NCBI GenBank assembly: GCA_029215795.1
Contig: JARDYH010000004.1
Location: 218,172,017 to 218,236,016 of the forward strand
Direction of reading: 5' to 3'
DNA from: Anniella stebbinsi
Lineage: Eukaryota; Chordata; Lepidosauria; Squamata; Anniellidae
Length of the DNA stretch: 64,000 bases
The position numbers and the translations under genes were made by a program. This document shows positions 54,090 to 64,000 of the stretch, piece after piece; within the stretch, counting starts at the first letter, position 1, and each line of letters starts with the position of its first letter. Under the pieces are notes generated by a model, which saw only the letters and a program-made list of their open reading frames with translations, did no database searches and was not told the DNA's origin.

Positions 54090-54692
54090 GAAAAGTGGGA
54101 GTGTCTAGCGATATAAAGTCATCACATACAGACGTGTGTTTGCATCATTCAGCATTATATGTGCCATGGAAATTGACAAAACAGATCCCCAGTGGAGAAA
54201 GCAATTAAAAAAATAATGTGCTGAGAGCTTAGAAATGGCACTGGGCGAGACATCCCCCGCAGGCTGACTCCTGGGGAGAATGTTAACGAATGCCCTGCAG
54301 CATTTGGGATGTGGGTTCTGCAGTGAGGTTGATTTTTAAGGGGTGCTGTGAGTCATTGAGGGGCAGGTGGGAGATGGCGCACCATGGATTGTTTTTGACT
54401 GGTATCTTGATGTGAGAATTGGGAAGAATTACATGCTAAGTAAACAGCAATGCTTCCTAACTGCTAGCATTGCTTGAGATAGATGGACCTCGCCAAGCGT
54501 AGGTTTTAAGCACCCTTCAAATCCCACAGCCGTGCAAATGTAATTCTTTTGCCAATCATTAAAAACAACAAGCCCATTCTGTATTTGGAACACAACATCA
54601 CTAGCCCCTGTGGTGGCTTGCGCTGCAGGCATTAGCTGGTTATTATAAAGATAATGCTTATTTCGATGCTGTGCAAATCCTGGTTTCTGCAG
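54090..54692. other. No gene seen; unique sequence
   Basis: No repeat recognised. The last 120 bp are low in CpG and lead into a splice-acceptor-like CCTGGTTTCTGCAG. Confidence 0.4.
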
Positions 54693-54749
54693 ATCAAGGT
54701 GCTCTGAAAGGCACAGGAGGAGGCCAAGCCAAAAACAATAATAAACCTG
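54693..54749 (+). CDS. Weak candidate 57-nt exon, unidentified
   Basis: Acceptor-like TGGTTTCTGCAG and donor CTG|GTAAGT. Only one phase is open (two bases, then QGALKGTGGGQAKNNNKP, then one base). That phase does not join in frame with the candidate at 29661-29714, so either an exon lies between or this is chance. No protein recognised. Confidence 0.18.
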
Positions 54750-54814
54750 GTAAGTTGGCAACCCTGTTAATAATACTCAGGATTTATGAACCAATCCCAC
54801 ACACAAACAAATGA

Positions 54815-54919
54815 AAGCTAGGCAGGATCTACACTAATGCTTTTAAATGGTTTATAACGGTATTGACAAATGTTGAGGCCCAGGACACACTCTGAATACA
54901 GTTTTCAAAGTGTTATATC
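54815..54919. repeat. Family V MITE fragment, interrupted
   Basis: GATCTACACTAATGCTTTTAAATGG, GGCCCAGGACACACTC and GTTTTCAAAGTGTTATAT match 56640-56735. It stops exactly where the family B element begins. Confidence 0.7.
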
Positions 54920-55239
54920 TAGGCTGACCAGATAAAATCCAGGTCAGGGCTCATGTAACTTTAACAGTTGTAGAGAAAAGGGAATTTCAGCCAGTGTCGT
55001 TTGTATGTAATTAGTTGCTGGTGATATTCCCTCTTCATCACAACAGTTAAAGGTGCAGGCACTATACTAGAGTGACCATATACAAAAGAAGGCAGGGCCC
55101 CTGCAACTTTAACTGTTGTGATGACGAGGGAATTTCACCAGGTACTAATTGCATACAAATGACACTGGCTGAAATTCCCTTTTCTCTACAACTGTTAAAG
55201 TTACAGGAGCCCTGACCTGGATTTTATCTGGTCACCCTA
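54920..55239. mobile_element. Family B hAT-like MITE, 320 bp
   Basis: TAGGCTGACCAGATAAAATCC to GGATTTTATCTGGTCACCCTA, same length as the reference copy. The flanks (GTTATATC, AACAAGGC) differ, and the V fragment does not resume after it, which points to a deletion at the right border. Confidence 0.85.
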
Positions 55240-56214
55240 AACAAGGCTAGTGCTTTGCTCAGCAACAATGAGCCCATCTTATTGTCAATCTTTCCTTTCC
55301 TTTCCTTCTTTCTCTTTCTAGGTTTTCAAAGTTTTTGAGCTCCTATTCTTAGTGCTATATCATACACATTGTTGATGATTGCTTGATATAATGCATTTCT
55401 AGATTGATTATTCAGTACATTTCTACAGCACCTTTTTGCCAAGGCAGTTTATCATTTTAAATACCGAAACAGGTGTTCCCAAACCACCACCAACAGCCCC
55501 CCTCCCCTCAAACATGAGAGTATAGTTCTCTCAGGACGAATCAGATACAGTAGAGGATGCTTTCTCATTGCAAGCATTGAAGGAAAACCCCAACTGGCAG
55601 CTCAATTGGCCTTTTGTTCATGAAATGGGAGGTGGGCATCATCAACTTTTCCTTTGCCTTAGGCAGCAATATGTGGTGGGCTGGCCCTGTTGCCTGTGGA
55701 ACCTCATTTCAATTTAATTAATTTGCTAATTGATTTCTAAGGCAATTTTTAAGATCAATCGATAGCTGTGGAAAAACAACATCATGTTCTCTCCTAACTC
55801 TCTAAACCTCAATCAACTGGGAAGACCTTTCATTGTTAAATTTAGAGCAATGATCTAAAATTGTAGCCTGGAATTTCCCTTCCTTTCTAAGCCATCCATT
55901 TATTTTTGCCATCAACTTTTCCATTAATACCGGCAGGATGTTGCTATTGTGCCTTTTAACAAGAAGGGGATTCAAATTGGCCTCGAGAAGGATGTTAATA
56001 TCGGTGGGGGATATTTCACAGCAAGGGGGGGGGAAGCTTTTATAGGTTGCTTAGAACTTGGCAGGCCTTAATATCATCCCATCTGTGTGTTTGCAGCTCT
56101 GATGTCTCCAATTACAATTGGAAATGAAGGGCTTAGGTTTTCATGTCCACAAAGGCTCCTGACAGGAATGAAAATCAGGGTAAAATATTTAACTTGGATT
56201 CTCTGGAAACCAGC
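55240..56214. other. No gene seen
   Basis: Unique sequence. Nothing recognised beyond short low-complexity runs. Confidence 0.45.
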
Positions 56215-56282
56215 TTTCCCCAACCTGGAACCTGGGGATATGCTGGGGATGGTGTGAGTTGTTGTCCATTGAAAAGTGGTTA
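56215..56282. repeat. hAT-like short MITE, left half
   Basis: CAGCTTTCCCCAACCTGG, GGGGATGGTGTGAGTTGTTGTCC resembles half of the element at 12679-12812, diverged. Confidence 0.5.
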
Positions 56283-56519
56283 TCATTGATGGCTTATCTT
56301 TAACACCCACAGAGACATAGATATACACATGTGTCTCGGTGTGCACACTTTTCCATTGTCCGCTCACCCTGGGAGAGTGCATCATTTTACTCCTATAGTA
56401 TCTTTAAGATTTTACTGCAGCAGCAAAGGCTTGTATTTGGTAGGATATTGGAAGCGATCCTTATTGCTTTCCCTATAAATCGACCTGCTGCTGCTGCTGC
56501 TAGGGCTTCTTTAACAGTG

Positions 56520-56753
56520 AGCCTATCTACACACGCAGGATAAAACACTTTGAAAACGTTTTGAAAACTGTATATAGATTATGTCCTGGGCCCCAACAGT
56601 TCTCAAAACTGTCAGCCTATCTACACTACTGCTTTAAAATGGTTTAAAACGGTTTATAACAGTTCTGAGAACTGTTGGGGCCCAGGACACACCCCATATA
56701 CAGTTTTCAAAACATTTTCAAAGTGTTTTATCCTATGTGTGTGTAGATAGGCT
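56520..56753. mobile_element. Family V palindromic MITE, complete-looking
   Basis: AGCCTATCTACACACGCAGG pairs with the complement of ATGTGTGTGTAGATAGGCT. Inner arms (AAAACACTTTGAAAACG, GGGCCCCAACAGTTCTC) are inverted at 56665-56735. A second AGCCTATCTACAC at about 56608 suggests two units. No clear TSD. Confidence 0.75.
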
Positions 56754-57289
56754 TTTGAACTTTCGTTTGTTGTGGATTGTGTTTATTTGTTCATCCACCT
56801 CGTAGTGTAAGGGTAGACTGGGTTTGATTTTTATTGTTGGACCTTTTCTCTGCAGACTCCGGTGGCAGGGAGTTCCCTGTGCTAAAGCATCAGCACGGGA
56901 CTTCTTGGGCCTGAAATTTTACCCACCCCGTGATCTTGTTTAGGCTTTGGCCATGTTCCCTGTGTTACCAATGTATGACTGCGTTTGGACTAGTTCCCTC
57001 AGGATGGTTTGTTAAGCCTTTCAAGGATGTCCCATTGTGATTGCCTGATGGAACAGACCTGGAATCATTCCCATCCATTGGTCAGGTTTGGGACACAGGT
57101 TTGAAACCATTGAGATGGTAACTGGGAAACCAGGTTGTTGCTGTAGTGAGTAGCATTTTGACTGTACGTTACCTTGGAGCCTAAAGCTTTCTGACCATCA
57201 ATCTGCTTTAAGTATTTCTGAAGTGTGTAACCATTAAGCTTTCCACTGTGAGATTTCCCTCAATAAAAGAAGTCTCACTGATGTGGATG
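56754..57289. other. No gene seen
   Basis: Unique sequence. Confidence 0.45.
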
Positions 57290-57575
57290 TCCCGTGTCAG
57301 TTTGCCAGAACGGGAAACATGACAATTCCACAACCAGGGTAACGCAACAAAGGAGGCCCTCTCCCATGTCCCACCATAATATATGTCTCACATTGGTGGG
57401 ACGCAGAGGAGGGCTCTTCCAACTGATCTCAAATTTTGGGCAGGCGTATAAAGGGAGAAGCATTCCCTCAAGTATCGAGGCCCCAAGCTGTTTAGGGCTT
57501 TAAATGTTATTGCCAACACTTTGAATTCTGACTGGAAGCATATAGGCAGCCAGTGCAATTCCTTTTGTAAGGCTA
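57290..57575 (-). repeat. L2-type LINE 3' fragment
   Basis: AGGCCCTCTCCCATGTCCC, GAGGCCCCAAGCTGTTTAGGGC and CATATAGGCAGCCAGTGCAA parallel 9160-9360 of the L2 copy. Diverged, with no intact frame. Confidence 0.75.
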
Positions 57576-57669
57576 ATGAGTATTAATTGCCCATTCAAGC
57601 CCAAATTATTTGCATTACAGCAGGGATAGCTTGCAACGATATATTCAAGTCATTTCTTTCCTTTTCCAG

Positions 57670-57678
57670 CAACCTAAG
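57670..57678 (+). CDS. Possible 9-nt microexon, speculative
   Basis: A pyrimidine tract with AG (TTTCTTTCCTTTTCCAG) is followed by CAACCTAAG and a consensus donor GTAAGT. Read in phase 0 it would give QPK. Such short exons occur in neuronal genes, but a 9-nt match of this kind can easily be chance. Confidence 0.15.
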
Positions 57679-57946
57679 GTAAGTGGGAGGGGGGGGGGGA
57701 CTTTTAAACTGTTGGCATTGGTAGGCAATTGGGAGTGAGAAACACTTGCCGGTCTACTGCAAATCACCTGGAGATCTACCAGGAGATTCTGATCTCCTTT
57801 CTGCCCTCCTCTGATCTAGAGAGAACCACCATGTTCAGAGAGAGTATATCTCTGATTGCCAGATGCTGGGAACATGCAGGTGCTTCCATCACCTGCTTGT
57901 AAGCTTTCCATTGGTTTCCCACAAGATGGGACTTTCCTATGACTTA
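57679..57946. other. No gene seen
   Basis: Unique sequence with a G run at 57689-57700. Confidence 0.45.
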
Positions 57947-59066
57947 GGGTGCCTCTACAAGAGCGATTTAAAGCTCTTTCAAGGCGCATTACCAAATTTA
58001 CCTCTACAAGAGCGGAGCACAAATCAGGGGCCCAGGTGTGTTTTCTCTCCGATTATTCTCATTTTTGCATTCATGTTAAATAGCGACTTTTAATTTACCG
58101 TGCGGGAGTAAGAGCGCCTTATGTCCGTGCAAACAACTTTCTGAGGAGGCGCATTAAAGATCAGAGTGGGCAGACTGTGATCCTGATGTCATGCATAGAA
58201 CTGCCCTTTCGCTGGGAAAACCTCCCACTTTTTCGTTTAGTTTTATTTCCTGTCTCCTGCTTGCAACTTTCTCCTTGTTCTCCGGCTCTCTGGATGGAAA
58301 CTCCAGGAAGAGGTGACCCAATGTGAACTGAAAATAAAGTTTATTTTAACTCCCCTGATGGAATATTTCATTCATGGAGACACGGGGCCAGATGGAGGTG
58401 GTTTCACAAGAAGTAAAGGGGGTAGGAAGGATGTGTGGATGTCCACATAATTAGCGATCAGCTTAGACATATCGTCCCCTCACTTCTTGCTGGGTTTGTG
58501 ACATGAGCTGTGTATGTGTGTGTGTGTGCTCGCTGGGAAGAGGAGGGGGAAGGAACGAAGCAGCATCCCCCTGTCTGTTTTGGTGTGTGTGTGTGCGAGG
58601 CACATTCCCATTTACTCCTGAGCAGTTCAGTTTAAATGGCAATCAGGCGAAGGGGGGGAAGAGAGAGGCAGCCCTGACTATAAATAAGTTTTCAAAGGGT
58701 GCTGGAGGGGGAAACTTATGAGGCACATTTCCATTTACTCCTGAGCAGTTCAGTTCAAATGGCAGTTGGGCAAAGGGGGGGAGAGGTAGCCGAACAGGTT
58801 AACCACTTCATTCCCGGCAGGTAACTTAGGTAACCAAAGGCGGGAGATTCTGGTAGGCGGGGAGAATAAAGGGTGTAAAACCTGTTTGGGCAGTTTCCCA
58901 GGACAAAGCGCATTACTTTCAGCAACATTTGCATGCATGTCAACAACTTTAAAGCATGTTTTATACTACCAGTAATACGCTGCTACACCTCTCGTGTATA
59001 GGGATTAGGCGTAAATGCGCATAATCAAGCAACCGGGCATCAAAGCGAAATCTTGTAGAGGGGGCC
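57947..59066. mobile_element. Family Y element, long form (1120 bp)
   Basis: Termini GGGTGCCTCTACAAGAG and CTTGTAGAGGGGGCC match the short form at 31031-31385. Shared subterminal blocks: AAGCTCTTTCAAGGCGC, CTCTACAAGAGCGGAGC, GGCGTAAATGCGC, AACCGGGC. The extra interior (about 58160-58900) has no coding motif and contains a 60-bp direct repeat (TTTACTCCTGAGCAGTTCAG at about 58612 and 58734). It may be the fuller ancestor of the short form. Confidence 0.7.
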
Positions 59067-59082
59067 TAAGAAAAAGATAGTG

Positions 59083-59274
59083 ACCCTGTTCAGATGATAT
59101 GTTAAGCCACAATAGTTAAGTACTTCGAGCAAAACATTATGGCTTAGTGTGTCATCTGAACCATGACTTAATGGTCATGTGAAGCATTCCTAAACATGGT
59201 TTAAACACACTAACTATTTACTGCAAAATGTTAGCAGTCTAACCATGGGTTAACATGTTGTCTGAATAGGCCCA
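59083..59274. mobile_element. Family Z palindromic MITE, copy 2
   Basis: CCTGTTCAGATGATATGTTAAGCC pairs with the complement of GGTTAACATGTTGTCTGAATAGG. The middle has GCTTAGTGTGTCATCTGAACC and TAACTATTTACTGCAAAATG. Lies 17 bp after the family Y element. No TSD worked out. Confidence 0.78.
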
Positions 59275-59388
59275 ATATTAAGATGCTTCTTTGAGCAGTT
59301 TTAGTGAGTCTATGCTTATAAGTGGGAGATTCTCTATCATCATGCATGAAGTCGCTCTTTATTGGAAGAAAAGTGACAATCTCTGGGA

Positions 59389-59391
<3 letters not shown>

Positions 59392-59421
<30 letters not shown>

Positions 59422-59434
59422 CCCCCCCCCCCCC
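59392..59434. repeat. Microsatellite (CT)n with C run
   Basis: A CT dinucleotide tract followed by a run of C. Confidence 0.95.
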
Positions 59435-59893
59435 AGCTCCTTTTCCTTGTCAGGTGTTTGATTACTGCTCTTTTACCGACAGTAAATGCACATCAGTAAC
59501 AGCTTCATCATTTTGATAGGAAGACATTTCCCTAGAAAGATGTCTTATGGTGGTACTTAAAATAGCAACTCAAATGCATTGCCCCTTAATACCTTTTAGA
59601 GCTAGCGGTATAGCCGAGAAAGAATAGGCTGCCCCTTGTTAATAGTTTCAGTTTAGATGAAAGCATCTGGATAAATCCATTCTTATGCAATCATCACATG
59701 ACAAAGTGTTGCTAATGGGTGTTGTAAGGATTTGTAGGCCTCAATGATATGAAAAGGGAGATTTGTACTGAAGAAAAACTGGCCACTTGGAGCCTGCATC
59801 TTCTACTTGGGGGTGGCTGAGGGTAGGAAAAGCAACAGCCTGAGTTTTTGTGAAGGAAATGTATACATTATGCACTTTAGATGTACAATTAAC
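59435..59893. other. No gene seen
   Basis: Unique sequence. Confidence 0.45.
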
Positions 59894-60020
59894 GGTGCGA
59901 TCCTATGCCTGTTTAGACAGAAAAAGTCCTACAACAACAGCAATGAAAAGCTTTACTGCCTGGGGAATGTTGGGAGTTTTAGGACTTTTTTTCTGTCTAA
60001 ACAAGCATAGGATTGCACCC
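59894..60020. mobile_element. PIF/Harbinger-like MITE, copy 2
   Basis: GGTGCGATCCTATGCCTG and AGCATAGGATTGCACCC are inverted, with AGACAGAAAAAGTCCTAC and its complement inside. Flanking TAA/TGA is compatible with a decayed TWA duplication. Same family as 7914-8048. Confidence 0.65.
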
Positions 60021-60103
60021 TGAGATATTTTAAGTATGCCCTTGAAAAGGTAAAGTGTGGATGGCGTAAATTTGGTCTGGCTCTTTCTCAAGTGTATTTT
60101 CAA

Positions 60104-60312
60104 TGGGCTTGTTCAGACAATGCGGTAAAGCCATGGTTAGGCTGCTAACCCTTTTGCAGCAAATAGTTAGTGAATGTGTTTAAACCATGGTTATTTGCCC
60201 ACCATGGCTAGGAATGATTCACACGCCATGCTAAGTCATGGTTCACACGACACACTAAGCCATAATGTTTTGCTCAAAATGCTTAACCACCATGGCTTAG
60301 TGTGTTGACAGC
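60104..60312. mobile_element. Family Z palindromic MITE, copy 3 (inverted)
   Basis: GGCTTGTTCAGACAATGCGG, CTGCTAACCCTTTTGCAGC, TCATGGTTCACACGACACAC and GCTTAACCACCATGGCTTAG, in the opposite orientation to copy 2. It ends before the second terminus. Confidence 0.75.
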
Positions 60313-60378
60313 ACAAGGTCAATGACAAACCTGAGTTTGCCATTGTTTACTGGGTGAAAAGGCCCTATGTTCACAAAC

Positions 60379-60490
60379 TAGAGTGGCCATGTGCCCTATT
60401 TTACAGAGGTCAGTCCTCCATTTGAAGAGCTGTCAGAAAATAATCCTCTGTTTGAATGCATCCTCTCTTTCAAGGACTATCCAGGCTGAG
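60379..60490. repeat. MITE fragment (AGGGTGGCCATGTG type)
   Basis: AGAGTGGCCATGTGCCCTA, GTCAGTCCTCCATTTGAAG and GACTATCCAGGCTGAGCC match 16981-17105. Confidence 0.5.
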
Positions 60491-62317
60491 CCTTTTTTTT
60501 TTTATGATAAAAGCACCATAAGAAGAGACCAGGACCTTGAAACTTCACATCCACAGTTAGCACTCGGATAGTTGATTGAACTGACAGTCTTCCTGACTAT
60601 ATATTGTATTTCTTTTTAAATTATAGTAATTATTTCTAAATTTACATCTATACATACAATAAATTAGTTTATGCTAATTCTACAAAAATCTCTGCTTTCT
60701 TTTTTTGTTTATGCATTCTCTCTTTTCTGGCAATGTGTAAGTAGCTACCCTATCATAAATTGGCATGTGAGGGGATGGAAAATATGGGATCTGTCCAGGC
60801 CAGGGCTGTTGGTTGCTAACCAGCCAGATTTTCAGAGGCCCTGCTCTCATCTGAAAACTATTAAAGAAAATAAATGTGTGAACGAGTCAAAAGTGTGTTT
60901 CTGGGATGCATCTATCATGGAGGAACACGAGAGAGAGAAAGCTGGGCTTGGTAGTGAGGGTTTGAGCCCTAGACATTGGGCTTGAAGAATGGTTCAGTTC
61001 AGATTCGGGGCCACCAGGATGCTGATGAACCCCAACTCTATCTCTCCTTTTCATCTAAATCCAGGGAAGCTGTTCTAGTTCTCTAAATCAGTGCCTGGTG
61101 TCAGTAATGAATTGGATGGGGGGGCGAACAAATTGAAGTTTAATTTAGACATGGTACTCCTGGTTAGGTGAAAAGCACATCAGAGAATAAGGATCCAATC
61201 TCTGCTGGATGGAGTTTCATTCTTCCTGATGTCTCAGGCTCACACTTGGGATGTACACAGCTGGACTCAGTTCTAGGGCGACCATATTTTGGAAACAAAA
61301 AAAGAGGACACCTCAAAATGGGTAGCCCCCAAGGGGGCATGCCCACCCCAACATGGCCTTGGTCACATGTCTGATTCTATAGCTCACAATTAAGACCAAC
61401 CTGTTCTACATAATATCTTAATGTTAAAATCACTGTAATAAAGAACAAGTGAGATATTTCAATGTATCTGAAATTAACTTCACTCAATATGGTGTTTTTT
61501 TCCTTTAACTTCAGGAAAACTTTTCCACAATCAACCTGTTTGGTGAGGAACTCCTGGATAGCTGTCCCAGAATCCCTGCATGTTGTAGAGGATTCTGGGG
61601 ATGAGAGACCATCCTAGGTGTGTTTGACCTCACTTTTAGCCCACATGAATTGAGAGTGAGCCTATCAGGAAAATTTGTCCACTATTACAGATCTTCTCAC
61701 TGAGTAATCTCTTATAAACGTCTAAGGAATGTCTAAGGAACGCAATTTGAATAACCCTGCTCTAAAACATGGTGTACTAAAAACGCTATAAGCAAAAACA
61801 ACACTAAAATTTATAGGGGGGGGAGTAAAATTAGCAGTCCTTTCCCCCATGTCTCCTGAACAATGCTAAATCTTTGCCAGCACCAATGCGAGGTTTTGTG
61901 GCAGTTGAAGAAGGTGGGCAATTGCAAATGAGTCATGACGGGAATATAATTATTCCTTTGATGGAAATAAAGTATTGAGAGTTTTCCAAGCACGGTATTA
62001 AGCCCCTTTTCGCTGGCACACCGAGCCTTTCATTAACCTTTCCACATGGGTGGTAGGATTTATCTTAATTATCAGAACCACTTTTCTATTCTGCCCTATC
62101 TGTAGGAGAGAGATATGTGCCTTCCTGCAAATTCTCACAGATGTATTTTATTCAGGCAAAACAACAGAGGGCAATCCAAGCCAGTTAGCTTGGGACCTAC
62201 CACAGAGAATTGTAACATCTTTTGGCTTATTCATGTCTAGCAGTTTGGACTTTAAAAATTTAAAGAAAATTACAGCAGTAGACTTTGGAAGATAGGAAGC
62301 TGCCTTATTTTGAGGCT
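60491..62317. other. Mostly unique sequence, no gene seen
   Basis: 61276-61350 (AGGGCGACCATATTTTGG, AGAGGACACCTC) resembles the end of an AGAGGACA-type MITE. The frame 60671-60985 has no recognisable motif. Nothing else recognised. Confidence 0.4.
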
Positions 62318-62852
62318 CTTTCCACACCGGCCTTTTTATGTGGGATCATCCCTGGGTGCTCCCTGTGCATCCAAATGATGCATAGGGACTCCCGGGGGTA
62401 GGGGGGATGGGGATGGGTTTTCTCAGGGATAAAGAATCCCTGGGAAAGCCTAATTCTTCCAGTGGTCCTGGGAACGTCCCGAGACTGAGGGTGGTGTAGG
62501 CGCCCATCCCGCCTGGTGCCCGCTTACTCATGAGTAAGTGTGGCACCAGAAACAGACAAGGAACCATATGGCACGGCTCCGTGCCCATCGGGGAGCAGGG
62601 CAGCAATTTTGCCACCCCAGGGATGGCAGGGAGGGGGTTTGGGGCCCAATTTTGTGTTTTTCTATAAAAAACCAAACACTTACATTTTTTACCGGAGCGC
62701 AATTTTTAAAAATGGCAGGCGCAATGTCCCTGTTTCCTTCTGGAACGTTGAATTCCATGTGTGCACGCTGGGGGAGGATCTCCCAATCAGGATATCATGA
62801 GAGCCTCCCCCCTCCCCCCCCCGGAATGCAAGGAGGTGTAGAAAGGGCCTAG
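62318..62852. mobile_element. Family W GC-rich element, complete-looking
   Basis: GGCTCTTTCCACACCGGCC and GGAGGTGTAGAAAGGGCC are inverted ends. Inside are CTTACTCATGAGTAAG (self-complementary, 62522-62537) and CCCCAGGGATGGCAGGGAGG. The segment at 4845-5165 is an inverted partial relative. No TSD resolved and no protein; the overlapping frames are shadows. Confidence 0.65.
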
Positions 62853-63017
62853 GTCAGACAATGGGTCCATCTAGCCCAGTATTGATGACCCCAACTGGCA
62901 ACAGCTCTACAGAGTTTCAGGCAGGATTCTTTCTTTACCCTACATGGAGAAGTTGGGGCTTGAACCTGGGACCTTCTGTATGCAAAGCATGTGTTCTACC
63001 ACTGAGCTACGGCTGCA
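62853..63017 (-). repeat. tRNA-derived SINE
   Basis: On the minus strand: GCTCAGTGGTAGAACACATG (A box), AGGTCCCAGGTTCAAGCCCC (B box), GCCTGAAACTCTGTAGAGC, and GGGCTAGATGGACCCATTG at the 3' side. Typical of a common squamate SINE; the head is a tRNA-like promoter, not a working tRNA. Confidence 0.82.
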
Positions 63018-64000
63018 GCAGATAGGGGGGAAAGCTAATGACCAGCTTAATGTGCTGCAGGTTTATGTGTGGCTTTGATTCTGAGATTCTCTGGTCCTAG
63101 TTTAATACTCTACCCACTACACCACATTGGTGCTTGGCAAATGGGGCCATTTCCTCTGAGATCTGCCATAATCCAGAGATTCATCCTTGCAAGCCACGGA
63201 GACTGTGGCTCCATCGGATTTTGCGCAGAAGTCCAGGGGCCCACTCAGAAAATTGAGTAGGAGGGCCCAAAACCCAGCAGGGCTGGCTCACCACATTTTG
63301 AAGTAAGTAAAATAATACACATTTCCATAAACACAGGGATAGGGACGTAAGAAGAATAAGTTCAGGGTCTAAAATTACCTAACTGCACTATTGCAGGGAG
63401 AATGATCCTGTGCTGCAGATGACAGCTTAGGTGGATGGAGGAGGGTGTTAGGGGGTTGAATTCAGATTAGTCTGGAAATAAGCAGAGTTGTTTTAGGGGA
63501 GAGAGCTCTACTTATCTCCAAGAGGTCTGAGATGGGAAAGAAACTAAGGAGCAGGAAATATGACCTGGGTAGACACATCAATCTGCTGCTTTATTACTGT
63601 TTTGCATCAACACCACTCCACCACCATCATATGTAGTTTCCTCCTAAAGAGCTGCCTGAGCTTCTTTCCTGCTAGAGTTGGTTCCAGCGTAATTAGTAAT
63701 CAGGAGGCTTCTCCATGGAATTATCAAATAAAGCAGTGTGTCCTTTGACAGGCGCTTCTGGCTGGAAGGATTTGAACAGCTGTATGGATAATTAATACAA
63801 ATGAGGAACTGTGTATGAAGATCACAAACCAGCAATGTCTGCTGGAACTCCTCCGGAAGATAGTAAGGAACTTTTTGTTTCAATTATTTTGGGGTGGGAG
63901 AGCTGTTCTTTCCTGTGAAAGCTAGGGATGAACAAACCTGCCAACGTTAGTTTCTCTACGTTTCTCATTTTCAATCCTTAGTTTGCTCCATCCCATATCT
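63018..64000. other. No gene seen
   Basis: Unique sequence to the end of the window; no repeat, exon or motif recognised. Confidence 0.45.

Noticed and set aside
62346..62852. Overlapping 104-118 codon frames on both strands
   Set aside because: They lie inside the inverted-end family W element and read through its palindromes.
62950..63017. tRNA gene on the minus strand
   Set aside because: Only the promoter boxes resemble a tRNA; the downstream sequence is SINE body.

Overview
The window looks like vertebrate nuclear DNA, most likely from a squamate reptile (lizard or snake). The evidence is indirect: an almost full-length L2-type LINE, L1/Tx1-type and CR1-type LINE pieces, tRNA-derived SINEs of a kind common in lizards, long (GATA)n/(CTAT)n tracts, and a very dense load of palindromic non-autonomous DNA transposons (MITEs). 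No complete protein-coding host gene is visible. Four short stretches with splice-site-like borders (13646-13693, 29661-29714, 54693-54749, 57670-57678) are possible exons, all on the + strand. Two of them are 48 and 54 nt long and open in phase 0, so the window may be intronic in a large gene. I could not identify that gene.

Layout. 1-6100: mostly unique AT-rich sequence with fragments of MITEs, an L2 tail and a possible LTR remnant. 6185-7869: a nest of three DNA-transposon families. 8428-12320: a SINE split by a hAT-like element that itself holds an L2 LINE (minus strand, endonuclease plus reverse transcriptase, several frame breaks). 12421-13370: SINE, a short hAT MITE with 8-bp target duplication (TSD), and a CR1-like tail. 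14225-16432: two hAT-like MITEs, one of them a 1575-bp GC-rich fold-back. 17305-22589: more MITEs and L2 fragments. 22690-24200: two L2 fragments. 24908-27710: 5'-truncated L1-type LINE with an imperfect TSD. 27784-31385: CR1 tails and two further repeat families. 35268-36841: second large GC-rich fold-back, in inverse orientation. 37447-42603: MITEs and an L2 tail. 43038-46482: two more GC-rich fold-backs. 49983-52964: palindromic MITEs, a tRNA-type SINE and a Ty3/gypsy-like RNase H remnant. 53837-63017: MITEs, an L2 fragment and a SINE.

The most striking system is the GC-rich hAT-like fold-back family at 6644, 14858, 35268 and 45263. It has TAGGG(A/G)TGTGCAC termini, and exact 8-bp TSDs flank three copies. 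Each copy contains palindromic modules centred on a conserved GGTGATG(T/A)CATCACC-like core (degenerate in the 45263 copy). The modules are bounded by AGGTAAG/CTTACCT, which resembles a 5' splice site in both orientations. Two copies are 1575 and 1574 bp, each with four modules about 245 bp apart. A paralogous repeat at 47640-47805 shows the uninterrupted target site of the 45263 copy. No transposase gene is present in the window. Family names used here (A, B, V, W, X, Y, Z) are local labels, not database names.
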